In this document: positions 1-7,591 of the stretch, in pieces | Numbering within the stretch: the stretch's first letter is position 1 | How the letters are laid out: each line of letters opens with the position of its first letter | Source: Pseudomonadaceae bacterium | GTDB lineage: Bacteria; Pseudomonadota; Alphaproteobacteria; UBA2136; UBA6156 | Direction of reading: 5' to 3' | NCBI GenBank assembly: GCA_024236095.1 | Contig: JACKLD010000014.1 | Span: 208,436 to 272,435, forward strand | DNA length: 64,000 nt | Translations under genes and position numbers: made by a program | Notes under the pieces: generated by a model | Databases searched by the model: none | Seen by the model: only the letters and a program-made list of their open reading frames with translations | What the model was told of the DNA's origin: nothing

Positions 1-2
1 CC

Positions 3-410
3 GATGTGCCCTATCGTGCCTTCCTGCAAGTGGTCAACGGGCTGGAAATCGACAACGTCGCCCGCAAGATCTCCAACAAGTTCGGCCCGCACGATCTGGT
101 ACGCGGCATGGCCACAAATACCGACATGCCCGGCGTCCAGCGCGAAACCTATGTGGTGCCCAACTGGTTCAAGGGCGGCGGTCTCACCTTCGACCTGTCG
201 GAAGTCTGGCAATCCCCCAAACTGACCGGCATCGTGGTCAACGTGCGGAACGATACCCCTGCCGCCAACGAGGTCAACCTGCCTGCCGTGACCCTTCCCC
301 GTACCGACGAATGGGGCACCCTGCGCTATGCAGCGATGGAAAACCTGCGCATGGCTCCCGCCGGCCGGCCCGGCGACCGTGGCGTGCTGTTCCTCGTGTT
401 CATGCGGTAG
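3..410 (+). CDS. C-terminal part of an unrecognised protein (cut by window edge)
   Basis: The frame is open from the first bases of the window to a TAG at 408-410, so only the last ~135 residues are visible and the start lies outside. The visible part is soluble-looking with no membrane segment. It has the segments YVVPNWFKGGG and LTFDLSEVW and ends in LFLVFMR. I do not recognise the family. It lies on the same strand as the secretion genes downstream, so it may belong to that island, but this is positional inference only. Confidence 0.6.
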   Translation, partial: DVPYRAFLQVVNGLEIDNVARKISNKFGPHDLVRGMATNTDMPGVQRETYVVPNWFKGGGLTFDLSEVWQSPKLTGIVVNVRNDTPAANEVNLPAVTLPRTDEWGTLRYAAMENLRMAPAGRPGDRGVLFLVFMR

Positions 411-527
411 TTTCTCGTTAGCCGTATCCGCTAATCCGGGTGTCCCTGTCACATCCCTGCGACAACACGCGCCACAAACCCGCCCCGCACTCTCGCCAAG
501 TGCTTGTGGGCGGGGGTATAAACAGGC

Positions 528-1304
528 ATGACCTGCGTCCGTCACCTGTTGCTGTTGGCCGCATTGCTGCTGGCCGCCTCCGCACATGCGGCCGATGACT
601 ATTCCCGCGATCCCTTCAGCCCCAAAGTTGCCCGCGAGGCTTGGAACATGATCGGCCGCGCCGAAGCCGAACACGGCATCCCTATTGGCCTTTTACACGC
701 CATGAGCCTCACCGAAACCGGGCAGGGGGTGGCGGGCTGGATGCTGCCGTGGCCTTACACCGTCTGCATCAACAGCACCGGCCAGAAATCCTACATCAAG
801 CAGCAACATGCCCTGACCGATCTCAACTGGATGCGCAGCCTCGGTTTCGTCCGCTACGATGTCACCGTGGGCGGTCAAAGCCTTTCCAACGCCAAAACTG
901 CGGCGGTGCAGGCACTCATTTCCGCCAATCCTGCCGCAACCAGCATCCGCTTGAAGCCGCGTCCGTTCAGCCGCCGTTTTTCCAACGCCGATGACGCCAC
1001 CGCCTACGTCTACGGTATGTTCGCCAAGGGCCACAAAAACATGGATCTGGGGCTGATGCAGATCAACTGGCGCGTGCATGGCAGCAAGCTGGGCAGCGTG
1101 CAAAATGCCTTCAACCCGCGCGCCAACCTCGATTACGCCGTCAACTACCTGTTGGAACACCGCGCCACCCGCGACTGGTGGGGCAGCGTCGGCCGCTATC
1201 ACAGCGGCACGGCCTACTACGCCAACAAGTATATCCGCAATGTTTACACGTGGTACAAACGCGTGCACGACTACAACTCTGGCAAGCAAATCGCCGCCCG
1301 CTAG
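528..1304 (+). CDS. Secreted lytic transglycosylase (SLT-like) with a long insertion
   Basis: A 258-residue protein with an N-terminal signal peptide (LLLLAALLLAASAHA). It looks like a specialised murein transglycosylase that would open peptidoglycan locally for a secretion apparatus. The catalytic Glu is likely E63 in LTETGQG. The diagnostic GLMQIN motif is at about residues 175-180, preceded by MDL, and YHSG lies near residue 223. In ordinary SLT domains the Glu and GLMQ are about 20 residues apart; here about 110 separate them, so roughly 90 residues are inserted. Its place at the head of a TraH/TraB/TraC locus fits a VirB1/Orf169-like role. The family call is firm; the target is inferred. 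Confidence 0.8.
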   Translation: MTCVRHLLLLAALLLAASAHAADDYSRDPFSPKVAREAWNMIGRAEAEHGIPIGLLHAMSLTETGQGVAGWMLPWPYTVCINSTGQKSYIKQQHALTDLNWMRSLGFVRYDVTVGGQSLSNAKTAAVQALISANPAATSIRLKPRPFSRRFSNADDATAYVYGMFAKGHKNMDLGLMQINWRVHGSKLGSVQNAFNPRANLDYAVNYLLEHRATRDWWGSVGRYHSGTAYYANKYIRNVYTWYKRVHDYNSGKQIAAR

Positions 1305-1388
1305 CTCTTTTACCGGGCAGATAACGGGAAAGTATGGGGGTCAAGGTGGCACAGCCCCGTATTCGCCCGTCGCCTTCCCTCTTGAAAT

Positions 1389-3134
1389 ATGTTTGAATAC
1401 CCCATGCACCCCACCCTCAATCCCCAGCAAACCGCCGCCGTCGCTTACACGGGCAGCCAGCTTCTTCTTGGTGCCGCAGGAAGCGGCAAGACCGCCGTGC
1501 TGGTGGAAAAAGCCGCCAGCTTGATTGCCGCCGGAATGCCGGCGCACGATATCGCCGTCACCACCTTTGCCGCCCGTACCATTCAGGCCTTGCGGCTCAA
1601 ACTGGCGGGCCGTGTCGGCCAGCAGGCGCCGCGCCTTAAGGTAGAAACGCTGCTGGAACTGGCCCGTGCCCAACTTGCCGCCGCAGGCCAGCAGTTGGAC
1701 TTTGCCAGCAACAACCGCATGCGTGAGATCATCCGCGAGGTGATGGCCGAAGCGGGCTTTGCCGGAACCCTCGGCGAGGCCGAGGAACTTCTTCACCGCT
1801 ACAAGTCGCTCGCCAAAAAGGTGGAAGACGATGCTCCCCACATCACCCTTTACCACGCCTACAAACAGCGCTTGGAAGACCTGCGCCTACATGACCGCAA
1901 TGATATCCTGCGCCGCCACGTGCTGGGGATGCAAAGCGGGACGGTGGCACCGGTGCCGGTCAGCCACCTTCTGGTCGACAACCTGCAAGATGCCACCGAA
2001 CTGCAATTGGCATGGCTCAAACACCATCTGGCCGCTGGCAAAACGCTGGTGATGGCCGGCAATGACGACCTCACCGCCTACACGCCCAACGGCGCCCAAG
2101 GCGCGCAGGGGCTGCACGCCGTGGCCGAGTGGGATGGCGTCACCAAAACCGTGTTCACCGATACTTACCGCATCCCCGCCACACTGGATGCCCCGCTGGA
2201 GGCGGTGGCCGCCAAGCTGGAACACCGCATCGCCAAACCGCATATCCCGCACAATGGCTATGCCGCCACCCTCACCGTGCAGGGCTTTGCGGCGGCAGCC
2301 GACGAACACGTTTTCCTGCTGGCCAAGGCGCGTGAACTGGCCGGCGCCGCTGCGCAGTCGGTAGGGGTGGTTACCCGCACCGATTACCATGCCAACCTGC
2401 TGACCCACCTTCTGCGCAAACAGGGGTTCAACCCGGCCAGCTATGCCCGCCTCATCTGGGAAGACCCCGCCGCCCAGCAAGTGCTGGCATTGCTGTACGT
2501 GTTGCTGAACGCCTCCTCCACCGAGCAACTGCTCACCGTTTTTGCGGCCTTCGGCACCGATGCCGCCACCTGCGCCCGCCTCCATCAGGGCGGGCTCTCG
2601 GCCGAGAACTGGTTGCCCCGACAAGCCCCGCTGCCGCATGTGGCCGATGTCCCCGCCACCCAGCATGCCGCCATTGCCACCACTCACCGCCTGCTTGTAG
2701 GCGCATGGCAGGTGCTGCAGGCCAAAACGCTGGCCCCGCGTGAGGTCTTTAAGGGCCTGCTGGAAGACCTGCTGGCCCACCAGCCGGAAGATACCCATCC
2801 CACCATGCTGTTGGCCGCCGACATGCTGCTGTCGCTGTCCGGCAAGCTGGCCGACATCCTGCCCCGTGTGGTGGCCGAAACCATGCCCGATATGAGCGCG
2901 CCGCTGGTGGTGGCGCCGGTGCGCGAGGTGCGCAATCTGGAGTTCACCACCCTCATCATGCCCCATGCCCACGCCGACCACTGGCCGCGTCCCGCCAGCG
3001 GTGCTGTGCCTGCCGATGCCGACCACGAGCGCCACCTCTTCTACCTCGCCCTCTCGCGCACCCGTGGCGACATTCTCATCACCCATCATGCGGGGTTGAG
3101 CCATTTGGTGGAGGAGTTGCAGGGCTACCTGTAA
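1389..3134 (+). CDS. UvrD/Rep-like SF1 helicase homologue with degenerate motifs
   Basis: A 581-residue protein laid out like a superfamily 1A helicase. It has a Q motif (LNPQQTAAV), Walker A GAAGSGKT, motif Ia TTFAARTIQ, a motif III-like AGNDDLTAY, motif IV-like TYRIP, and motif VI ERHLFYLALSRTR. Motif II reads LLVDNLQDATE instead of the usual VDEFQD, so the catalytic Glu is replaced by Asn. Motif V (VREVRNLEFTTLI) is also weak. It is shorter than UvrD (about 720 residues). It may be an ATP-binding but hydrolysis-poor DNA-binding protein. Alternative starts are Met1 and Met6. It sits between the transglycosylase and the ParB-like gene on the same strand. Confidence 0.75.
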   Translation: MFEYPMHPTLNPQQTAAVAYTGSQLLLGAAGSGKTAVLVEKAASLIAAGMPAHDIAVTTFAARTIQALRLKLAGRVGQQAPRLKVETLLELARAQLAAAGQQLDFASNNRMREIIREVMAEAGFAGTLGEAEELLHRYKSLAKKVEDDAPHITLYHAYKQRLEDLRLHDRNDILRRHVLGMQSGTVAPVPVSHLLVDNLQDATELQLAWLKHHLAAGKTLVMAGNDDLTAYTPNGAQGAQGLHAVAEWDGVTKTVFTDTYRIPATLDAPLEAVAAKLEHRIAKPHIPHNGYAATLTVQGFAAAADEHVFLLAKARELAGAAAQSVGVVTRTDYHANLLTHLLRKQGFNPASYARLIWEDPAAQQVLALLYVLLNASSTEQLLTVFAAFGTDAATCARLHQGGLSAENWLPRQAPLPHVADVPATQHAAIATTHRLLVGAWQVLQAKTLAPREVFKGLLEDLLAHQPEDTHPTMLLAADMLLSLSGKLADILPRVVAETMPDMSAPLVVAPVREVRNLEFTTLIMPHAHADHWPRPASGAVPADADHERHLFYLALSRTRGDILITHHAGLSHLVEELQGYL

Positions 3135-3171
3135 TCGCGCCACACTCCCTGTCAGGAAGATAGAGGCAAAC

Positions 3172-3201
3172 CTGACACCCGGCTTGTGCATCTGCTATAC
3201 C
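3172..3201 (+). promoter_or_regulatory. Possible sigma-70-type promoter of the sigma/ParB gene
   Basis: CTGACA at 3172-3177 and TATACC at 3196-3201 are separated by 18 bases. They lie 28 bases upstream of the chosen ATG at 3229. Both boxes deviate from consensus, so this is a pattern match only. Confidence 0.4.
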
Positions 3202-3228
3202 TTGCAAAACAACAAGAGAAGCCAAGGT

Positions 3229-5379
3229 ATGGCCCCGCGCAAACCCAAGTCACCCGCCAAGGCGGCCAAAGCGGCCAAGCCTGCTGCGTCAAACAAGGCC
3301 AAAGCCAAGGCCGCCGCGCCGGATGCCGACGCCCTCAAAGCGGCCGACGAAGGTTACCAACTGGCCCGCAAGGATGCGGTGAAGTATCTGCACAGCCGCC
3401 GCCAAGCGATGTTCGCCCTCTCGCGCCGTTACCATCTTGAGCCGGAAGACCTCGAGCAGGAAGGCTTTGAAGTGCTGCTGACCTGCCTGCGCGATTTCAA
3501 CCCCGTCCACACCAAGGCCGATGGCAGTATCTCCACCGTACAATTCAACACCTTCTTCGGTATCCGGCTGGAGGGCAAGGCGCTGGAGCTCCGCAACCGC
3601 GATCCCGAATACCAGGCCCGCCAAGCCCACATGGCCGACATGAGCGATGAGCAGAAAAGCGAATTCCGCAACAATCCGCCCCTGTTGGTGCAGCATCTCG
3701 ACCAACAAACCACCATGCAAGAACAACTCAGTGGCGAAGTCTCCTCCGCCCGCCGCGCCAACCAGATGTCCGGTGCGATGAAGCTGGTACACGACAGCTT
3801 TGTGGAAAAGAAACTCAACCAACTGATTGCGCAAGAGCGGGATGACAAGCGCCGCGCCGCGCTGATGCACGTCAAGGTCGGCGGTGTCGCCAGCTTCGAT
3901 GAAATCGCCTACCACTTCGGCGTGACCGACAGCCGCGCCAGCCAAATCCTCAACGAGCTGATGGACGCCTTCTATGTGCAACGGCTGCTCGACGGCGATC
4001 TCAAATCGGTGGCGTTCGATTGGAAAAAACTCAAGATGCAGCCCAAGCGCGCCGCCCGCCTGCTGGAAGAAGCCATGGCCAACACCACGCCCGACCGCGC
4101 CGCCGCCATCCACGAGGCCTTCCAACCCGAGTACCCCGAACTTGAACTGAAAGGCGAAGAAACTGCCGCTCCTGCCAAGTCTGTCGTAGGTAGTCAACCC
4201 ACCGCCCTCGGCGCCGCCCAAACCTTCATCGATCCCTTCACGGCGGAAGAAGATGCCCGCTACCCCCTGCAAGGACTGGAGTGGCGCGCGGTCTCCGGCC
4301 TGCAACCGTTGCACGTTCCCTTCCGTAATCCGGCCGAAGACGCGGGCGGTGAGCTGCCGCACATCACCGCCATCATGGCGCGCGATGCCGACAGCTGGCC
4401 GCTCATCGTCACGCCTGAAGGCAGCGTGGTCGACGGCGCCCGCCGCCTGAAGGCCTGCGCCGCCCGTGGCAAGGAGAAGGTGCTTTGTCTGGTGCGCAAC
4501 ATCGTCCACCCCACCGAGGCGCGCATCATGCGCGTGGTGGCCAACATGCGGCAAATCAAGCCCGACCGCATGGACTTGTACTACGCCATCTGCGCGCTGG
4601 CCGATTTGGGCCTCTCCCAGCAGAAGATCGCAACTGCCATTGGCACCAGCCGCCCCAACGTCATCGTCTACGCCAAGGTGAAAGACAAGGCCACGCCCAA
4701 GCTCCGCGCCCTGTTTGAAGACGGCTTCATCCAGATCACCAACGCTTCCGCCTGTGTCGATATGCCTGCCGCCGCGCAGGACGCACTGGCCGAGTTCATC
4801 CGCCGCTATGGCGCGGGCTGGGGCAAGGGCCCGCAGTTCAACGAGGCGTTCGAGGCTGCCGTGGCCGGCAAACTCGATAAACTCGCCGCCGCCCAGCCGG
4901 AAAGCGCGGTGGTTCCGTTGGCGCCAAGCGCTCCCGCTACCGTGCCGCAAGCCGCCCCGGCCATGCCGGAAGGCGCGGTGCTGCAAGCCCTGCGCCAGCG
5001 CCAGACCCAACTGGAACAAACCCTGCGCGACGCCGAAGTATGGGGCAAACAGCGCGAGGCGGTGGTGGCCCGCCAAACTGAAGAGCTCACCCAACTCAAG
5101 CAAGAAACCGAAGCCCTCAAACGCGAGCTGCAAGCCCACGACCTGCTCAAATACGGCGATGAGGCCACCATCAATGGCCTGATGCGCGAGTTCAAAACCT
5201 TCTATGCTCTTATAGAACGCCTTGCGGGTGCGGCCTACCAACTTGACAAAGCCTCCAAAAACCTGCGCGGCCAACCGCTCAGCTACAAACAGGCGCAAGA
5301 GGTGCAAGAGCAGGTCGACGCCATGGAAGCCAGCCTCAACGCCATGCGCGTGCAATTGGCCGCCAAATCCCGCCGTTAA
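3229..5379 (+). CDS. Fusion of sigma-70-like region and ParB-type DNA-binding domain
   Basis: A 716-residue protein. I chose the ATG at 3229 because the earlier in-frame start at 3184 lies within the candidate promoter and adds an unlikely leader. The first ~35 residues are Lys/Ala-rich and basic. Residues ~55-120 resemble sigma-70 region 2 (LSRRYHLEPEDLEQEGFEVL, then FNTFFGIRLEGKALEL). Near residue 220, SFDEIAYHFGVTDSRASQI resembles a region 4 helix-turn-helix. Residues ~385-530 are ParB-like: a Srx/ParB-N fold with VVDGARRLKACAARG, then an HTH with LSQQKIATAIGTSRPNV. The tail (~590-716) is a predicted coiled coil. It could be a dedicated transcription or partition factor of the surrounding secretion island; the function is not established. 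Confidence 0.75.
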   Translation: MAPRKPKSPAKAAKAAKPAASNKAKAKAAAPDADALKAADEGYQLARKDAVKYLHSRRQAMFALSRRYHLEPEDLEQEGFEVLLTCLRDFNPVHTKADGSISTVQFNTFFGIRLEGKALELRNRDPEYQARQAHMADMSDEQKSEFRNNPPLLVQHLDQQTTMQEQLSGEVSSARRANQMSGAMKLVHDSFVEKKLNQLIAQERDDKRRAALMHVKVGGVASFDEIAYHFGVTDSRASQILNELMDAFYVQRLLDGDLKSVAFDWKKLKMQPKRAARLLEEAMANTTPDRAAAIHEAFQPEYPELELKGEETAAPAKSVVGSQPTALGAAQTFIDPFTAEEDARYPLQGLEWRAVSGLQPLHVPFRNPAEDAGGELPHITAIMARDADSWPLIVTPEGSVVDGARRLKACAARGKEKVLCLVRNIVHPTEARIMRVVANMRQIKPDRMDLYYAICALADLGLSQQKIATAIGTSRPNVIVYAKVKDKATPKLRALFEDGFIQITNASACVDMPAAAQDALAEFIRRYGAGWGKGPQFNEAFEAAVAGKLDKLAAAQPESAVVPLAPSAPATVPQAAPAMPEGAVLQALRQRQTQLEQTLRDAEVWGKQREAVVARQTEELTQLKQETEALKRELQAHDLLKYGDEATINGLMREFKTFYALIERLAGAAYQLDKASKNLRGQPLSYKQAQEVQEQVDAMEASLNAMRVQLAAKSRR

Positions 5380-5388
5380 TATTTTTCG

Positions 5389-5425
5389 TCATTGCGAGCG
5401 TTTACGCGAAGCAATCTCCTGACGA
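5389..5425. repeat. Palindromic CGTCATTGCGAG...GAAGCAATC repeat
   Basis: A short interspersed element with ends CGTCATTGCGAGCG and GCGAAGCAATCTC. The motif recurs in inverse orientation at about 42782-42855 and in decayed form near 16461. It fills part of the 269-base gap between the sigma/ParB gene and traH. The rest of the gap contains a decayed copy (5461-5512) of the second repeat family described at 42621. Confidence 0.55.
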
Positions 5426-5648
5426 CGCCCACCATGGCAAACGCATTTAAGAACTACAGCGCCGCCAAGTCAAAGCGGAGACAATGGGCGGACAGCTGGG
5501 ACCCAATGCCCATCGCGCACTTCCCGCCAAAGGAAGCGCTGTACACGTTGGCAACCATAAACCATCCGTAGGCTCCGCAACCACACCCCCCACCCTGCAA
5601 AACATTCCTGCCCTTGCACCCCGCCGCAAAACACCCCATCTCTAGAGT

Positions 5649-7403
5649 ATGGCCATCAAAAAGCTTGCCGTGCGTATTGCGTGTTTCCTGTTGGTATCGG
5701 GGTTTTTGACCGTAGCGCCTGCACAGGCACTGGACTTCCAAACAGGTGCCGCCCGTGGCTTCAGCCTCGGTAACCCGATGATGGGCGACCTCGGCGGCTA
5801 CTACGGCGGCGGTGCCCCGCGTGAAATCGATTTCGGCGGCCTCGGCGTCAGTGTCGGCAAGGGCCTTGATCTCGGCTGCGGCGGCATCAATATCGGCTCG
5901 TTCATCGACATCCAGTTCAACATGGAAGACATCTCTCAAGAGATGATGCAGTCGATGAAAACCATGGTCGCCAAAGAAATATTGATCCGTGTGCTGGGTG
6001 CCATCCCGCAATTGGCCGCCGCGCAAGACTTTTTGCAAAACCTCGCCAACGAACGTTTCAAGATGTTCCAAGCCAACTGTGACATGGGTGAAATCCGTGC
6101 CGAAGCCAAAAAACGCTATCAAGAACAATGTGCCCGCGACCGTCAAGAGGGTAAGATTAGCGAGTCCGAATACGTTCGCTGTATCAACATGCACGACAGC
6201 GTCAAAGCCGACATGGCCAAGATGAGCAAGGAAATCAGCCAGTTTGTCTGCGGTTTCAGCCAGCAGCCGATGCAGTCGATGCTGCCCAGCCTGTGCCAGT
6301 CGTCTGACCAAAGCGTAGGGTGTTTCATCGGCAGCTTCTTGCCGGAAGTATGTGTCGAGAACAGTGCCTGTGGCCGCAAGGTCTGCGTCGGCTCCAACCA
6401 GCGGCGCAATCCCGCCATTACCATGTCCGGTGTGGCCGATGCGATGATGCTTTACAGCGACCTGATGGCGCGCAAGGCTGGGAAGGTCTGGGACCAGATC
6501 ATGATGGCTCCCGGTATCAACCAAGCCACGGTCAAGGTGATCGCCGACGAGGCGTATAGGATGGAACGTGCCGACTTCGCACAAAACTCTGGCGGTGCCG
6601 CCAGCAATAGCGTGGCCGCCACCAATCTGACCATGCTTCCCGTCCAGTTTGCGGCCACCGGCAATGATGCTTCGCAAAAATTATTGGAAGACTACCGTAA
6701 AAACAGCCCGATGATGTCCAAATGCTACGGCAACAGCAAAATGTATGATATGCTGCGTTACCTGAAGTTCACTGCCAAAGCCGCCAACCGGCAATTGGGT
6801 GGCACGGCCCAAGTGGATGAAGACATCACCATCAGCGATGCCGAGAAAGTTCCTGCCAATCGGATCTTCCCCGATCTTCCTGCCGTGGGCTCAGCCCAGG
6901 CACAAAAGATGGGCCTCGACCCCGAAACGGTTGCCATCATGCTGGAAGAGACATACGGCTGTCTCGCCAACACCTCCTACGCGATGATTGCCAACCCTGC
7001 GGCATTGGGTGAGCTGGCCTTGTCGCCGATTCAAACGAGCTGGCAACCGCACTTTAGCATTGTCGGAAAAGAAATCTCATGTCAGGCGGTCGACAACGTG
7101 TCCACCTTCCTGCTGAGTTATCTCGGCGCCCGCGAGCTTGAAATCAAGAGCAAGGATACCATCGACGCTACGCAATCGGTCAAGAAGGACGACGGCAGTA
7201 CCGCCGACAAGGATAACAAGGTTCCTAGCGAGTCGGTCGCAAAGACGGTAGACAGCTATTTCAAGCAGGTGACCGACAGCATCAAACAGCAGCAAGAGGT
7301 GAACGCCCGCCTGTGCGCGCGCAAGACCGACTTCCAGTCGCAAATCCTGCAAGTCTTCAACCCCTCCATACGCAAGAATTATCAGGAACGCATGAGCTAC
7401 TAG
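5649..7403 (+). CDS. traH: TraH-like F-type T4SS pilus/assembly protein
   Basis: A 584-residue secreted protein with a signal peptide ending in APAQA just before LDF. The region around residues 75-90 has the conserved TraH hallmark LGCGGINIGSFIDI. Several cysteines follow (NCDMG, CVRD-like and CGRKVCVG segments), as expected for a periplasmic, disulfide-bonded protein. In F-type systems TraH works with TraF, TraW, TraU and TrbB in pilus assembly at the outer membrane. It is longer than F-plasmid TraH (about 458 residues), with an extended C-terminal part. It lies in an island with TraB, TraV and TraC homologues. The family call is good; which substrate the system moves is unknown. Confidence 0.8.
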   Translation: MAIKKLAVRIACFLLVSGFLTVAPAQALDFQTGAARGFSLGNPMMGDLGGYYGGGAPREIDFGGLGVSVGKGLDLGCGGINIGSFIDIQFNMEDISQEMMQSMKTMVAKEILIRVLGAIPQLAAAQDFLQNLANERFKMFQANCDMGEIRAEAKKRYQEQCARDRQEGKISESEYVRCINMHDSVKADMAKMSKEISQFVCGFSQQPMQSMLPSLCQSSDQSVGCFIGSFLPEVCVENSACGRKVCVGSNQRRNPAITMSGVADAMMLYSDLMARKAGKVWDQIMMAPGINQATVKVIADEAYRMERADFAQNSGGAASNSVAATNLTMLPVQFAATGNDASQKLLEDYRKNSPMMSKCYGNSKMYDMLRYLKFTAKAANRQLGGTAQVDEDITISDAEKVPANRIFPDLPAVGSAQAQKMGLDPETVAIMLEETYGCLANTSYAMIANPAALGELALSPIQTSWQPHFSIVGKEISCQAVDNVSTFLLSYLGARELEIKSKDTIDATQSVKKDDGSTADKDNKVPSESVAKTVDSYFKQVTDSIKQQQEVNARLCARKTDFQSQILQVFNPSIRKNYQERMSY

Positions 7404-7536
7404 GTCCTGTTAGCAAAGGTTTTTGTGCGTTTTGCAGGAGGTTGGGCGGGATGGGATGACGGATTTTGGCCGAGAGAGTGGTGCGGGCCACCATGACCGA
7501 GGACGAAACCTGTCACCTGCCCACCACACATGCAAA

Positions 7537-7559
7537 CGGGCTGACAAGCCCGTTTTTTG
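7537..7559 (+). terminator. Rho-independent terminator after traH
   Basis: A 7-bp stem ACGGGCT / AGCCCGT (7537-7543 and 7548-7554) with loop GACA is followed by a run of T to 7559. It lies between traH and the next gene and probably ends the upstream transcript. Confidence 0.8.
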
Positions 7560-7591
7560 TGCCCATAGTGGCATCCTGAGAATAACAAGCC

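Noticed and set aside
693..1289. Long open frame on the minus strand opposite the transglycosylase
   Set aside because: It is a shadow of the plus-strand gene; its protein is Val/Gly/His-rich with no domain, typical of antisense frames in GC-rich DNA.
3289..5355. 688-residue minus-strand frame opposite the sigma/ParB gene
   Set aside because: The plus strand carries clear sigma- and ParB-like motifs; the minus frame is compositional noise.
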